From Verrucomicrobiota bacterium (GTDB taxonomy: Bacteria > Chlamydiota > Chlamydiia > Chlamydiales > Rhabdochlamydiaceae), in contig JAFEGJ010000005.1 in the NCBI GenBank assembly GCA_018240015.1, positions 172,570-236,569 on the forward strand: a DNA stretch of 64,000 nt. The letters run 5' to 3'. Below are positions 26,439-37,043 of this stretch, piece after piece. Numbering within the stretch: the first letter of the stretch is position 1; the number at the start of each line of letters is the position of its first letter. Under the pieces are notes generated by a model, which was not told the DNA's origin, did no database searches, and was given only the letters and a program-made list of their open reading frames with translations. A program made the translations under genes and the position numbers.

Positions 26439-27731
26439 GATCAAAAAGCTCTTGAGCTTCTCATTCATGTTGGGATCGAGACAGTTGTTGACGATGACAG
26501 CAAAGGCCACATCGCCCGCGTATCCCACGTATCCTCTCACATAGCCCATCGAGCCACTTTTGACACGGATATTGTCCTTAAGAGAAACGAGAGATTCGTT
26601 AAAGAGGGGAAAAAATTCGGATTGTTTTAATTTCGATAAGATAGCCACAAATTGCTTGGCCGTTGCGAGATTTTTTCGCGAGTTTCCTGACCCATCTGCC
26701 ATTTTAAATCCGTTTAAGTCGACACCTTGATAGTGCCAAAATTCGGTGATGGCTTTAGTACCGGCCTGTGTCGAACCTTGCTTGTAGACGACTTCTCCGA
26801 TTTTTTTCGTCAGATGCTCGGCATAGAGATTGATGCTCTTTTGGTTGGTTTGGTGGATAATTTCACGAATAGGTGGGGATAGCGTGACAACGATCGTTGT
26901 TTTTTTCTTCTGTTCAGGGATGGGCTGGTGCTGCAGGGTTATTTTGCGCTCCACCGAATCGCTTAAGAGTCTTGCACAAAACGCTCCAGGATCAGGGATA
27001 GCGCCTTTGATAGCAAATTCTTGTACGCCAGCGGGAATGGTCCCTCGGACATGTTGAACATGGGAAAATTCTGATCCATAGATGCAGGCTTGGTCACCGG
27101 ATCCGACAGCTCCCGTGGCCACTTCATTTTGAAAAAGGAGTGTGGGGATCGGAGGATCGGTTCGGACAATGGCGGCTGCTTCTCCGACGTGGGCAGCTGG
27201 TTTAAAGACGAGAGAATAAGCATTTTCATGAAACGTTAGCGCCGAGGCTCCCGCTCCATAGTAATTGCCGAGATCTTCCCACATCCAGCTAGCTGGGGCC
27301 ATCGCTTTTTCCCACTTGGATGCGTCGGCAAAGACATTTCCTTCGATGGTATGGATGCCGAGATTTTGCACAGCCGATACCCAAGAAGCAATTTGTTGAT
27401 CCCATGGTAGAGAAGAGGGGATGCGATTCGAGCCAAGACAAGGATCGCCTCCACCGCGGATGTAGATATTGCCGTGGAGCACTCCGTTTTCGATAACGCC
27501 GTCATATTCGAGATCGGTTTCAAAATGGGATTCGGGGCCGAGCAAATAATAAGCCGCGCCTGTCGTGACAACTTTCATGCAGGAAGCGGGCGTTAGACTT
27601 TTTTCACTATTTTCGTCGAAAACGACTTCACCGGTGACTGTGTTAACGGCATAGGCGCTTACCGATGCATGATCCCAGGAGCGATCCTCTGCGCCGAGGA
27701 TGAGTGTGGAAGCAAGAAGTAATGTGAACAT
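26391..27731 (-). CDS. dacB: D-Ala-D-Ala carboxypeptidase/endopeptidase, PBP4 (DacB) type
   Basis: A peptidase S13 penicillin-binding protein in the periplasm. An N-terminal signal peptide ([16 protein letters not shown]) is followed by the SxxK motif SCMK (S50-K53), SIN as the SxN motif and KSG ([11 protein letters not shown]) in place of KTG. The [11 protein letters not shown] element preceding KSG is characteristic of DacB. At 446 aa it is in the family range. It would trim septal peptidoglycan, which is relevant to the minimal, division-associated peptidoglycan of chlamydiae. It is convergent with ybaK, overlapping 48 nt. Confidence 0.93.
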
Positions 27732-27782
27732 GTATTCACTTTAAAGTGGTTTGTGATAAAGGAAAAGAAAAAGGAGCTACAT

Positions 27783-27950
27783 ATGCTGATGTGGGCGGCT
27801 ATTTTTTTGATCATCGCATTGATTGCGGGGGCGTTTGGAATGTATGGTGTCGCCAGCGTGGCTACACAGATTGCGAAAATTCTCTTTTTTATCTTCTTGG
27901 TGCTGTTTATTGTTTCTTTGGTTTTTCACTACTTTCCAGCCACGCAATAG
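27783..27950 (+). CDS. DUF1328/YtjA-like small membrane protein
   Basis: A 55-residue protein ([20 protein letters not shown] onward) with two membrane helices separated by [13 protein letters not shown]. This matches the small DUF1328 (YtjA) family of unknown function, often linked to envelope stress. The start at 27783 is fixed by an AAGGAG ribosome-binding site about 7 nt upstream; a longer frame opening at 27753 would place the site inside the gene. It stands between dacB and ftsY as a single gene. Confidence 0.85.
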   Translation: MLMWAAIFLIIALIAGAFGMYGVASVATQIAKILFFIFLVLFIVSLVFHYFPATQ

Positions 27951-27959
27951 ACGAGTGTC

Positions 27960-28877
27960 TTAGTGGTTTTTTTCGAATAGACTTGTCACGTAATCTTCCG
28001 CGTCAAACTCCATCAGATCGCTGGCGCCTTCTCCCACGCCTACCCACCGTACGGGGATGCCCAGTTCTTCATAGATCGAAAGGACGATGCCGCCTTTGGC
28101 AGAGCCGTCGAGCTTGGCGAGCAGTATGCCCGTCAGCGGTGTGAACTGGTGGAACGTGCGTGCTTGGTCGAGAGCGTTTTGTCCGATTGTGGCGTCGAGA
28201 ACGAGGATGGTTTCATGGGGGCTAGCGGGAACAACTTTGTCACAGGTGCGGCGGATTTTTTCGAGCTCATGCATGAGGTCGGTTTTGTTTTGAAGACGCC
28301 CCGCTGTGTCGATGAGGACGACATCGACTTGACGTGCTTTCGCCGCTGTTAGCGCATCGAAAGCAACCGCTGAGGGATCGCTGCCTGGCTTTCCTTTCAC
28401 AATGGGAATCGAGAGGCGATCGGCCCATGTTTGGAGTTGATCGATCGCTGCTGCACGGAAGGTGTCGGCTGCTGCGAGAAGTACGGATTTTCCTTGGGAA
28501 TGCAGAAGATTCGCGAGTTTGGCAATCGAAGTCGTTTTGCCGCTGCCGTTGACACCGACGATGAGATAGACTTGTGGTGATCCTGTTTTGGGCTCTACTT
28601 GGGGAGCTTTCAGAAGAATGAGGCGGGCATAGCTGCGCATCGCATCCAGGAGGCTCTCAGTGGGAGCTCCGGGATGGGTTTTGAGAAAAGATCGGAGGTG
28701 CTTAGTAAATCCCTGGACGCACTTTGTTCCTAGATCGGCTTCATAGAGGATTTGCTCGAGCTCTTCAAAGCTTTCGTCATTCCAGGGCTTGCTGAAAAGA
28801 GAGCGGAGACGTCCTCCGAGGAAGGAAGTCGTTTTGGAAAGAGCTTTTTTGATCTTTTTAAAAAATCCTAACACCAT
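27960..28877 (-). CDS. ftsY: FtsY, signal recognition particle receptor
   Basis: The NG-domain GTPase that receives SRP-ribosome complexes at the inner membrane. The G1 loop is VGVNGSGKTTSIAKL, with LAAADTFRAAAIDQL (I-box region), VLIDTAGRLQNKTDLM (G3) and LAKLDGSAKGG (G4). At 305 aa it lacks the long acidic A domain of E. coli FtsY and begins with a basic amphipathic helix (MVLGFFKKIKKAL) for lipid contact. It is divergent from sucC; ftsY beside sucCD is also seen in Chlamydia. Confidence 0.97.
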   Translation of the reverse strand: MVLGFFKKIKKALSKTTSFLGGRLRSLFSKPWNDESFEELEQILYEADLGTKCVQGFTKHLRSFLKTHPGAPTESLLDAMRSYARLILLKAPQVEPKTGSPQVYLIVGVNGSGKTTSIAKLANLLHSQGKSVLLAAADTFRAAAIDQLQTWADRLSIPIVKGKPGSDPSAVAFDALTAAKARQVDVVLIDTAGRLQNKTDLMHELEKIRRTCDKVVPASPHETILVLDATIGQNALDQARTFHQFTPLTGILLAKLDGSAKGGIVLSIYEELGIPVRWVGVGEGASDLMEFDAEDYVTSLFEKNH

Positions 28878-28913
28878 AATTCCATAGTATCAGATAAGAG
28901 GGGAAAACAGCAT

Positions 28914-30077
28914 ATGAATTTACACGAGTTCCAAGCCAAAAAAATTCTTGAAGGGTATGGAGTCCCGATTCCTCCTTTTGAGGTGGTGACAAAACACACG
29001 GAAGCAGAAAGGGTGGTACGGGATTTACATCTGACGCAGGCGGTGATCAAAATCCAAGTGCACGCGGGCGGAAGGGGAAAAGCAGGCGGTGTCAAGTTTG
29101 CAAAGACGCCGGCAGAAATTCCGACGCTGGTGAGTCAACTTCTCGGTATGAAAATGGTCAATAATCAGACGGGGCCCGAAGGGGTCATCGCGCATAAGGT
29201 GCTCATTTCGCAGCCGGTCGATATCGTCAAAGAATATTACCTAGGAGCGATCATCGATCGGGGGGAGGCTCAGCCGATTCTCATCGCTTCACCCGAAGGT
29301 GGCATGGAGATCGAAGAGATCGCGGCAAAATCTCCGGATAAAATTTTGCGTGTTCCGATCGAGCTGGATGGAACCGTGCGGCCGTATCATCTGCTCTATT
29401 TGGCCAAATTTATGGGATGGAAGCACCCGGAAGAGGGCATCAAAATCGCGCAGGCAGTGGCAAGGTGCTTCATCGAAAAAGATGCGGCCCTCCTCGAAAT
29501 CAATCCCCTCATAGAAGATAAAGAACATCATCTCTGGGCACTCGATGCAAAGCTTTCGATCGATGACAATGCAATTTATCGTCAGCCCGAGATCGCTGTG
29601 ATGTACGATCCGACGCAAGTTCCGAAAAATGAAGTCGAAGCCAAGAAACACGATCTCTCCTACATTGCGCTGGATGGCAACATCGGCTGCATGGTCAACG
29701 GGGCGGGCCTCGCGATGGCGACGATGGATCTGATCCAAACATGCGGCGGAAAGCCGGCGAACTTTCTCGATGTCGGCGGGAGTGCGACAGCGGAAAAGAT
29801 TACAGCGGGATATAAAATTCTTGTCTCGGATCCGCATGTGAAAGCGATCCTCGTCAATATTTTCGGGGGCATCATGAACTGCGCGACGATCGCGGAAGGG
29901 ATACTTGCGGCAGCGGGGGAGTTGAAGGTGCCGCTCGTCGTGCGGATGGAAGGGACAAATGTCGAGCAGGGGCGAAAGATGCTCGAAAAATCGGGACTAA
30001 AAATTGAATCGGCTGAGAGCTTAGAAGATGCTGCACAAAAGGTTGTGAAAATACTACATGGCCATACTCGTAAATAA
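28914..30077 (+). CDS. sucC: SucC, succinyl-CoA synthetase beta subunit
   Basis: An ATP-grasp subunit that, with SucD, converts succinyl-CoA to succinate with substrate-level NTP formation in the TCA cycle. The N-terminus [20 protein letters not shown] is diagnostic, as are [15 protein letters not shown] and [17 protein letters not shown]. At 387 aa it has standard length. It overlaps sucD by 20 nt. A GAGGGGAAAA ribosome-binding site precedes the ATG. Confidence 0.97.
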   Translation: MNLHEFQAKKILEGYGVPIPPFEVVTKHTEAERVVRDLHLTQAVIKIQVHAGGRGKAGGVKFAKTPAEIPTLVSQLLGMKMVNNQTGPEGVIAHKVLISQPVDIVKEYYLGAIIDRGEAQPILIASPEGGMEIEEIAAKSPDKILRVPIELDGTVRPYHLLYLAKFMGWKHPEEGIKIAQAVARCFIEKDAALLEINPLIEDKEHHLWALDAKLSIDDNAIYRQPEIAVMYDPTQVPKNEVEAKKHDLSYIALDGNIGCMVNGAGLAMATMDLIQTCGGKPANFLDVGGSATAEKITAGYKILVSDPHVKAILVNIFGGIMNCATIAEGILAAAGELKVPLVVRMEGTNVEQGRKMLEKSGLKIESAESLEDAAQKVVKILHGHTRK

Positions 30078-30930
30078 AAAAACACGTGTGATTACGCAGG
30101 GGATTTCCGGCAAAGCGGGCAAATTCCATACGGAGCAGTGTCTGCTCTATGGTTCAAAATTTGTCGGAGGCGTAACTCCAGGCAAGGGTGGTCAAGAGGT
30201 ATTAAATCTGCCTGTTTTTGACACGGTCATCGAGGCTAAAAAAACAGTTCATCCCGACGCGACGGTGATCTATGTGCCCGCTCCTTATGCCGCTAATGCA
30301 ATATTGGAGGCCGAAGATGCGGGCATTCCGCTCATCATCTGCATCACGGAAGGTATTCCGGTGCGGGATATGGTCGAAGTGGCGCGCGTGATGCGGCAGT
30401 CGAAAAAAAGCCGTCTCATCGGCCCGAATTGTCCTGGCATTATCACGCCGGATGAATGTAAGATTGGCATTATGCCCGGATACATTCATAAAAAAGGAAA
30501 AGTCGGCATTGTTTCACGTTCGGGAACGCTGACGTATGAGGCTGTTTGGCAAACGACGCTGCTGGGCCTGGGTCAATCGACATGTGTTGGTATTGGCGGT
30601 GATCCTCTGGGCGGTACAAATTTTGTCGATGTCCTGCGTCTTTTTCATGAAGATCCCGCAACGGAAGGGATTCTCATGATTGGAGAAATCGGCGGCAGCG
30701 CTGAAGAAGAAGCAGCCGACTGGATCCGTCATCATTTGAAAAAACCTGTCGCGGCTTTCATCGCGGGCATGACAGCGCCACCCGGTCGCCGCATGGGTCA
30801 TGCGGGGGCGATCATCACCGGCGGCAAAGGAACCGCAAAAGATAAAATTGCCGCTTTGAAAAGCGCAGGTGTGCACATCGCCGAGAGTCCCGCTGTCATG
30901 GGCAAAACGATACAGCAGGCTCTAAAATGA
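30058..30930 (+). CDS. sucD: SucD, succinyl-CoA synthetase alpha subunit
   Basis: The CoA-binding subunit carrying the phosphorylated histidine. N-terminal [16 protein letters not shown] binds CoA; the active His lies in [17 protein letters not shown] (about residue 246). The 290 aa length is standard. It starts inside sucC and overlaps the M50 protease gene by 4 nt, so the three form one operon. Confidence 0.97.
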   Translation: MAILVNKKTRVITQGISGKAGKFHTEQCLLYGSKFVGGVTPGKGGQEVLNLPVFDTVIEAKKTVHPDATVIYVPAPYAANAILEAEDAGIPLIICITEGIPVRDMVEVARVMRQSKKSRLIGPNCPGIITPDECKIGIMPGYIHKKGKVGIVSRSGTLTYEAVWQTTLLGLGQSTCVGIGGDPLGGTNFVDVLRLFHEDPATEGILMIGEIGGSAEEEAADWIRHHLKKPVAAFIAGMTAPPGRRMGHAGAIITGGKGTAKDKIAALKSAGVHIAESPAVMGKTIQQALK

Positions 30931-32045
30931 AAATCCCCATCAAGATCTATCCAGCATTTTGGATCTTTTCGGCGCTCATTGGACTGCTGCTAGCCAATTT
31001 TGATTTCCTGCAAATGTTCATTTGGGTGGGTATTATCTTCATCTCGGTGCTGTTCCATGAATTTGGACATGCGCTCACTGCTCTGGCTTTCGGACAAAAG
31101 CCGCAGATTGGCCTCGTCGCCATGGGCGGCGTCACGTCCTATGATGGTCCGCCGCTGAGGTTTTGGAAACAATTTCTCATCACCCTCAATGGACCTGTCT
31201 TTGGCGGTATTCTCGCGGGCGGATTTTATCTTCTTTCCATCTATGTGACCGGCAAGGTGCAGCCGCTTCTCCACCAAATTTTTCTCGTCAATGTCATTTG
31301 GACTGTGGTCAATGTCCTTCCAATTCTTCCGCTCGATGGCGGGCAACTTCTGCGCATCATTTTAGAAGGCATTTTCCATGTCAAAGGCGTGCGCTACGCG
31401 ATGCTCACGAGCAGCATTTTGGCTGCCCTGTTGAGCCTTTTTTTCTTCGTCACGCAAAACATTTTCGCGGGGGCCATTTTTTTTCTCTTTGCTTTTGAGA
31501 ATTTCACTGGTTTTCGTCGCACGAAGCATCTCACTCAGGCGGATCGGAGTGATGAACTACGAAAGGCTTTAGAAAACGCCGATATACAGCTTCAAACGGG
31601 ACACAAGGAAGAGGCGCGTCTGGCCTTTGAACAGGTAAGAAAAGACGCTAAAGAAGGCCTCATCTTCGTCATGGCTTCGCAGTACCTCGCGATGCTCGAT
31701 GTCGATAGCGGCCATAAAAAAGAAGCCTATGAAATCCTCCTTCCGATTAAGGAAGACCTCGATCCGCAAGGTCTCGCGCTGCTCCACGCGCTGGCCTTTG
31801 AGGAAAAAAATTATTCGCTTGTGATGGAACTAGGGCCTTCGGTGTTTCAGATGGTTCAGCAGCCCGATGTTGCGCTCAGGATTGCTTATGCAGCGGGGGC
31901 TTTGAATCAGGCCGAAGCGGCCGTGGGCTGGCTGGAGACGGCGATGCAAGGAGGACTAGAGAATGTTGCGGAAATTACAAAAGAGACAATTTTCGATACT
32001 GTGAGAAGCGATCCTAGTTTTCAACAATTCTTAAGCCGCTTGTAG
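30927..32045 (+). CDS. Site-2-type (M50) membrane metalloprotease with helical C-terminal domain
   Basis: A 372-residue membrane protein. The zinc motif HEFGH is at residues 44-48 in a hydrophobic helix, and [12 protein letters not shown] (about 133-144) supplies the third ligand Asp. The arrangement is that of compact S2P/SpoIVFB-like proteases. The C-terminal about 150 residues (after about 215) are soluble and helical, with TPR-like spacing ([24 protein letters not shown]). Such proteases release regulatory or signal fragments from membranes. The substrate is unknown. Its end overlaps the convergent DMT gene by 15 nt. Confidence 0.88.
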   Translation: MKIPIKIYPAFWIFSALIGLLLANFDFLQMFIWVGIIFISVLFHEFGHALTALAFGQKPQIGLVAMGGVTSYDGPPLRFWKQFLITLNGPVFGGILAGGFYLLSIYVTGKVQPLLHQIFLVNVIWTVVNVLPILPLDGGQLLRIILEGIFHVKGVRYAMLTSSILAALLSLFFFVTQNIFAGAIFFLFAFENFTGFRRTKHLTQADRSDELRKALENADIQLQTGHKEEARLAFEQVRKDAKEGLIFVMASQYLAMLDVDSGHKKEAYEILLPIKEDLDPQGLALLHALAFEEKNYSLVMELGPSVFQMVQQPDVALRIAYAAGALNQAEAAVGWLETAMQGGLENVAEITKETIFDTVRSDPSFQQFLSRL

Positions 32046-32969
32046 GCTGTCTTTCTTCACAATATAGCCTTGCTTGAGCTCAGCCGAGTAGACAACCCAA
32101 AGACCCAGTGACACGATCCCTGTGGAGAGGAAAATCACCCAAGAGAAAGGCTCTCCTAAAAAGAGCCAGCCGTTGATGGATGCAAAAATCGGGCTTAAAA
32201 GGCCGATGAATGAAAGGAATGTTGCGGTGAACTTCTTTAGCATCATGCCGTAGAGATTGTAGCAGAGGATATTGAAAACGAGGGTCATGATGAGGGTCCA
32301 GCCTAGGAACGGTGTCAAATATCCACTTGTCACTGGAATAGGTGACCACGATTCAGCAAAGAAAGAGTGCACGAGAGCAAAGATACCGCCGATGAGCATG
32401 CTGGTTCCGTTGGCCATGGAAGGGGAAATCATCTGGTCGCGCACGACGATGCGCAGGAGCACCCATCCGTAGACGGAGCAAAGGGCGGCGCCCATGATAG
32501 CCAGGGCCGGCCAGGAGATAAACCCGACGGCGCTGAGGAGTTCTTCGGAGCCCGTTTGAAGGGTAAGAACGGGGATAATGCCGATAAAACCGAGGAGCAG
32601 TCCTAGCCATTTTTTGGGGTTCATCTTTTCGCCAAAGTGGAGATAGGAGAAAAAGGCGGCAAAGAAAGGGGAGAGACTATAGATAAAGCACGTCTTGGCC
32701 GCGCTCATATATTGGACGGCCCAAAACTCTAAAATATTTGTTGCATAGATGCTAAAGAAAGCTAGAAGGACAAGTGAGAGGAATTGCCGTCCTTGGAGTT
32801 TGAACGCAGATCGTTTAGCCACAGCGAGATACGTCAAAAGAATGACGGCCGCCAGGAGCATCCGAAAACCGGTCAAAAAGATCGGAGAACTATACGCTAA
32901 AACAATTTTTGCGATCGAGAACACGCTCGACCAGACTGCGTACATTCCAATAGCAATGGCAATTGACAT
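32031..32969 (-). CDS. EamA/DMT-family transporter, copy 2
   Basis: A 312-residue protein with about ten membrane helices in two EamA repeats (first repeat begins AIAIGMYAVWSSVFSIAKIV; the second begins near ALAIMGAALCSVYGWVLLR). The substrate cannot be told from sequence; it is not closely similar by eye to copy 1 at 25063. It lies downstream of htrA on the same strand, 51 nt apart, and is convergent with the M50 protease gene. Confidence 0.9.
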   Translation of the reverse strand: MSIAIAIGMYAVWSSVFSIAKIVLAYSSPIFLTGFRMLLAAVILLTYLAVAKRSAFKLQGRQFLSLVLLAFFSIYATNILEFWAVQYMSAAKTCFIYSLSPFFAAFFSYLHFGEKMNPKKWLGLLLGFIGIIPVLTLQTGSEELLSAVGFISWPALAIMGAALCSVYGWVLLRIVVRDQMISPSMANGTSMLIGGIFALVHSFFAESWSPIPVTSGYLTPFLGWTLIMTLVFNILCYNLYGMMLKKFTATFLSFIGLLSPIFASINGWLFLGEPFSWVIFLSTGIVSLGLWVVYSAELKQGYIVKKDSLQAA

Positions 32970-33020
32970 GGGTAAGATGATAACAAGAAATTAGATCTTA
33001 CGTCAATGTTATTAAAAATT

Positions 33021-34421
33021 TTAATCGATACGAATCGAGTAAAACCGTGTCATCGTCCCTTGGCGGACCAAAAGGAGGATGCGCTTATTTTTGGATGATT
33101 CAGCCAGAGCCCCATTAAAGTCACCGGTATTAGCGACTTTTTTGTGGTTGACGGCGACGATGAGGAAACCGGGACGCAGGCCTGCCATAGCAGCGGGAGA
33201 ACCAGGTTTGACTTTGACGATGACGACGCCTTCTTCACCCTTATTGTAGCCGAGTTGTTTCGACATATCGGGGGTGAGGTTGTCGACATCGATGCCCAGC
33301 TTGGCGCTCACGGCGGGTGCGGAGGCGCTTTCAGCAGAGGCGGCGAGTGTGACGGAGATATTGAGGTTTTGTCCTTTGCGATAGACTTTGAGGTTTATTT
33401 GGGTTCCAGGATTCATGAGGGCGATGTCATTGCGGAACGTTTGCAGAGATTTGATAACCTTACCGTTGTATTCGAGAATAATGTCGCCTTGTTTGAGGCC
33501 GGCTTTATCAGCAGGGGAATCGGGCACGATATCGGAGATGAGAGCTCCTTCGGCTTTTTCAAGGTTGAAACCGGCCGCGATGTCTTTATCGACGGGTTGC
33601 AGAGAAACACCCAGGAATGCGCGCGTGACGGCGCCTTTATCGATGAGTTGTCCCATGACTTGTTTCGCGAGATTGCTGGGTATTGCAAAACCGATACCCA
33701 TGTAGCCACCAGAGCGAGAGACGATGGCGGTGTTGATGCCGATGACTTCGCTGTTTAGGTTGAGGAGAGGTCCGCCGGAGTTACCGGGATTGATGGCGGC
33801 ATCCGTTTGGATAAAATCTTCAAGATCAGAAATTTTCAGTCCTTGGCGTCCTTTTGCACTGATAACGCCGGTGGTGAGCGAAGCTTGTAGTTGGAAGGGA
33901 CTGCCGATGGCAGCGACGGGTTCACCGACTTTTATTTTGTCGGAGTCTCCAAACGTGAGAAAGGGAAAATCTTTTCCTTCGACTTTGATCACTGCAACGT
34001 CAGTTTGAGGATCGTTGCCGATCATGGTCGCTTCGAGAACTTGTCCATCATTTAATGTGACTTCGATTTTATCAGCTCCGCGTACGACGTGGGCGTTGGT
34101 CATAATGTAGCCGTCTGCAGAGACAAAAAATCCCGAGCCTTGGCCGACTTGTGGTTGTGGCTGTTGAGGGCGTCCTCCGGGAAAACCGAAAAATTTATTA
34201 AAAAAGTCGTCGGGGCTTCCGGGCTGGCCACCTTGAGGGCCGAAGGGATTTTGGTTGTTGAACATATCATCGCTATCCGCCGACATCTCGACGCGAATAA
34301 AAACAACAGCGGGAATGGCTTTTTCTCCAACAGGTACAAATGATACGGGCGCAGCGTCACAGGTAGCTGCGGCAAGAGGGGAAAAAAGGAGAGAGGAAGC
34401 GATGAGTATTTTATGTAGCAT
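33021..34421 (-). CDS. htrA: HtrA/DegP periplasmic serine protease-chaperone
   Basis: About 466 residues with signal peptide MLHKILIASSLLFSPLAAATC, a trypsin-like domain (His in TNAHVV, Asp in TDVAVI, Ser in GNSGGPL) and two PDZ domains (around FLGVSLQPVDKD and the C-terminal KPGSPAAMAGLRPG). Between the signal and protease domain is a Gly/Pro/Gln-rich segment (GPQGGQPGSPDD, PGGRPQQPQPQ). The start at 34421 is set by the signal peptide; the frame stays open further upstream without signal features. The chlamydial homologue degrades misfolded envelope proteins and can be exported to the host cytosol. htrA after the sucCD region matches Chlamydia. Confidence 0.96.
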   Translation of the reverse strand: MLHKILIASSLLFSPLAAATCDAAPVSFVPVGEKAIPAVVFIRVEMSADSDDMFNNQNPFGPQGGQPGSPDDFFNKFFGFPGGRPQQPQPQVGQGSGFFVSADGYIMTNAHVVRGADKIEVTLNDGQVLEATMIGNDPQTDVAVIKVEGKDFPFLTFGDSDKIKVGEPVAAIGSPFQLQASLTTGVISAKGRQGLKISDLEDFIQTDAAINPGNSGGPLLNLNSEVIGINTAIVSRSGGYMGIGFAIPSNLAKQVMGQLIDKGAVTRAFLGVSLQPVDKDIAAGFNLEKAEGALISDIVPDSPADKAGLKQGDIILEYNGKVIKSLQTFRNDIALMNPGTQINLKVYRKGQNLNISVTLAASAESASAPAVSAKLGIDVDNLTPDMSKQLGYNKGEEGVVIVKVKPGSPAAMAGLRPGFLIVAVNHKKVANTGDFNGALAESSKNKRILLLVRQGTMTRFYSIRID

Positions 34422-34468
34422 AAGACGTAAAGATACCACGATTCGATTTTTTGTGCTACGCTGGGAAT

Positions 34469-34834
34469 ATGAGGTTTCTATTTTTTCTTCTCCTTTTGTG
34501 TGCAAGCTGCAGCCCCGAGTCATCGGATGACTTTCGTCATGAGGGCGAAGCGATTGCAAGAGCACTAGTCGATGAATTGCAAGAAGTCGAAAACCGGCAA
34601 GATCTATTAAAAGCATCACCTAAATTGAAGAAACTCTTCGAGCAGCTCGTTGATCTGATGATCGCTGCAAGAAATGCACAGATGGAGCCGCAATTAGATT
34701 CTACGGAAATGAGCCAAGTGCTCCAAGCAGAACTCAAAAGAATCTACCGCATGGAAGGCGGTCGTGAAGTCATCGAAAAGGCGCAAAAAGAGGCGTTACT
34801 GCGTCTCGATGCTTTTGAGCGTTCCCTTAAATAG
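34469..34834 (+). CDS. Small lipoprotein, hypothetical
   Basis: A 121-residue protein whose N-terminus MRFLFFLLLLCASC ends in a lipobox (LCASC, Cys at residue 14). The mature part is helical and charged (ARALVDELQEVENRQDLLKA). I do not recognise it. The start ATG at 34469 is chosen because it begins the signal peptide; a TTG six codons upstream is in frame. It is divergent from htrA and convergent with surE, overlapping its 3' end by 39 nt. Confidence 0.75.
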   Translation: MRFLFFLLLLCASCSPESSDDFRHEGEAIARALVDELQEVENRQDLLKASPKLKKLFEQLVDLMIAARNAQMEPQLDSTEMSQVLQAELKRIYRMEGGREVIEKAQKEALLRLDAFERSLK

Positions 34835-35599
34835 TTTACCAAATTGCTCTTGCTGAGCAGTGATAACATCATGATCTGTGAGCTCATCGATGTGGATGGG
34901 CACAGCTGTGATGTATCCTTTTTGAAGAAGCGCAACATCGCTTTCTTCGTGCTCGGCGTGGTCAGACCAGCGGCCAGCGAGCCAAAAATAGGGGCTGCCT
35001 TCCGGGTGGATGCGTTGATCGGGTTGATCGATCCAGTAGCTTTGTCCTTGGCGGGCGAGTTTCATTCCTTTGATGTCAGAAGTATCAAACGGGAAGTTCA
35101 CGTTCAGGATGGTACCTGTGGGAAGGGGATTTTCGATCACATGTTGAACGATCGGGTAGATGTGATGAGCGATTGCTCCGAAATTAGGGTGGTTAGCATC
35201 TTCGAGAGAAAACGCAATACCAGGGACGCGTCTTAATGCTCCTTCGATAGCGCCGCCGACTGTTCCACTATAGAGAACGGTGCGTCCAGAATTGGATCCG
35301 CGATTAATGCCGGAAACGATGAGATCGGGTTTATGGGGGAGAACGACGCCGAGAGCGAGTTTGACGCAGTCGGCAGGGGTTCCGTTGACTTTCCAAGCAG
35401 GGGTTCCGCGTTCCCACTCCACAGCCTCAATTTGAAGAGGAGCTCTCAGAGTAATAGCCAAACCTCTTCCGGATTGGTCTTCACCGGGGGCAATGATGGT
35501 TACATCAGCATGATCGACAAGGGCTTGCCAAAGCATCTTGATGCCGGGGGCGTGAATGCCGTCGTCGTTGGTAATTAAAATTTTTGGTTTTTGCTTCAT
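34796..35599 (-). CDS. surE: SurE, 5'/3'-nucleotidase
   Basis: A metal-dependent nucleoside-monophosphate phosphatase. The N-terminal PKILITNDDGIHAPGI contains the metal-binding NDD, with VSGINRGSNSGRTVLYSGTV as the second signature. The 267 aa length is typical. It lies 6 nt after the stop of the sodium symporter gene on the same strand, so they may share a transcript. The 3' end overlaps the convergent lipoprotein gene. Confidence 0.96.
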   Translation of the reverse strand: MKQKPKILITNDDGIHAPGIKMLWQALVDHADVTIIAPGEDQSGRGLAITLRAPLQIEAVEWERGTPAWKVNGTPADCVKLALGVVLPHKPDLIVSGINRGSNSGRTVLYSGTVGGAIEGALRRVPGIAFSLEDANHPNFGAIAHHIYPIVQHVIENPLPTGTILNVNFPFDTSDIKGMKLARQGQSYWIDQPDQRIHPEGSPYFWLAGRWSDHAEHEESDVALLQKGYITAVPIHIDELTDHDVITAQQEQFGKLFKGTLKSIETQ

Positions 35600-35605
35600 A
35601 ATTCT

Positions 35606-37027
35606 TCATTGTACCTGATTCGACGATTTATTTCTCGTCAGTCGAGAAACAATAAGAATGGCAAGCCAGCTTCCAGCAAAGGCAGGGATCATGGGGAGGA
35701 GGACTTTGTCCCAAGGCCAGATGGCAGCGATGAGAGCGCCGGAGATGATGCCGGCCCAGGCTCCATACCTGTTGATGCGGTTAGAATAAAGAGACAAAAT
35801 AATGAGGGGACCGAAGGAGGAGCCAATGCCCGACCAGGCATAGTTGACCAGGCCGTAGATCGTGCTAGTTTTGTTCATCGCAATCATGAGCGCCACAAAC
35901 GCTGCTACGATGACGCTGAACCGAGAGACTAATAGAAGTTCGCGGGAAGAGGCAGTGCTCCGAAAGATGCGCTTGTACAGATCTTCCGTGAGGCTGGAGC
36001 AGAGGACGAGTATTTGCGAGCTCATCGCGTTGATCGTCGCTGCTACGATGGCGCAGAGAACAAAGCCGACGACGAAAGGATGGAAGGTTTGTTTCACGGA
36101 GTCGATGAAGACATGTTCAGGATTATCCAGCGTGCCATGGAAGTAAGCGACGCCGACGGCTCCCGCGATCGTCGCAGCTCCGAGGGACAAAACCATCCAT
36201 GTCATGCCGACCCATTTCGACTTGTGGATTTCTGAGACATTTTGGATCCCCATGAATTTGGTCACAATGTGCGGTAGGCCAAAATATCCAAGCCCCCAAC
36301 CGAGGGCCGTTGAGAGGACGTAAAGCCATGATTGCGGAGTGTCTGGGAAAATAGAGAGGGGGAGATTTTGCACTTGCATCGAGCTTGTGACGACTTCCCA
36401 TCCTCCGACGAATTTCACGAGAAAGAGAGGAATCACGATGATCACGCCGAGTAAAAAGAGGCCCTGGAATAGATCGATCCACGCCAGCGTTCGATATCCT
36501 CCCGCAAAAAGATAGGGAACGACGATCGAGATCCCGATGGTGATCCCTACTTGATACGGGATGTTAAAGAGAAGCTCGAGAAGTTCGCCCATGCCTTTAA
36601 GGCCGGCGCTGATGTAAATCGTATAAAAGAAGATGAGCACGAGCGCGGAAAAGACGCGGATAAGCCCCGTCCGATCGGCTAGGCGGTTTTCAAAGAAGGA
36701 AGAAAACGTCATGCTGTTGTATTGCTCGGTGGCGATGCGGATTTTCGGAGCAATGAATTGCCAGTTGAGATACATCCCTGCGATCAGTCCAATCGCCGTC
36801 CAGCTTCCGATGAACCCATGCATATAAATCGAAGCTGGGTAGGCGAGAAAAAGCCAGCTGCTCATGTCGCTGGCATGAGCCGCAAGAGCCGTGAGCCAGT
36901 AGTTCAAAGACCTATTGCCAATGATGAAATCAGTCGCTGTATTTAATTTGCGATACGTAATGAGTCCGATGAAAAGTAGAAGAGTAAAATAGATCCCTAC
37001 AGCGAGAAATTCATAGGCATAAGACAT
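35606..37027 (-). CDS. Sodium:solute symporter (PutP-like)
   Basis: A 473-residue membrane protein of the SSS family with about 13 helices. Family features are the N-terminal FIIGNRSLNYWLTALAAHASDM, SSWLFLAYPASIY and the GGYRTLAWIDLFQG block, which are close to the Na/proline symporter PutP. It probably imports proline or a related amino acid from the host. It is followed by surE and preceded by a small hypothetical gene, all on the minus strand. Confidence 0.9.
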   Translation of the reverse strand: MSYAYEFLAVGIYFTLLLFIGLITYRKLNTATDFIIGNRSLNYWLTALAAHASDMSSWLFLAYPASIYMHGFIGSWTAIGLIAGMYLNWQFIAPKIRIATEQYNSMTFSSFFENRLADRTGLIRVFSALVLIFFYTIYISAGLKGMGELLELLFNIPYQVGITIGISIVVPYLFAGGYRTLAWIDLFQGLFLLGVIIVIPLFLVKFVGGWEVVTSSMQVQNLPLSIFPDTPQSWLYVLSTALGWGLGYFGLPHIVTKFMGIQNVSEIHKSKWVGMTWMVLSLGAATIAGAVGVAYFHGTLDNPEHVFIDSVKQTFHPFVVGFVLCAIVAATINAMSSQILVLCSSLTEDLYKRIFRSTASSRELLLVSRFSVIVAAFVALMIAMNKTSTIYGLVNYAWSGIGSSFGPLIILSLYSNRINRYGAWAGIISGALIAAIWPWDKVLLPMIPAFAGSWLAILIVSRLTRNKSSNQVQ

Positions 37028-37043
37028 GTGTCTTAAGGTATCA

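Noticed and set aside
33144..33758. 204-codon antisense frame inside htrA
   Set aside because: Asp/Gly-rich shadow of htrA with no start signals; htrA motifs are complete on the other strand.
34422..34619. N-terminal extension of htrA from an upstream start
   Set aside because: It would place 66 residues before a clear signal peptide and overlaps the divergent lipoprotein gene.
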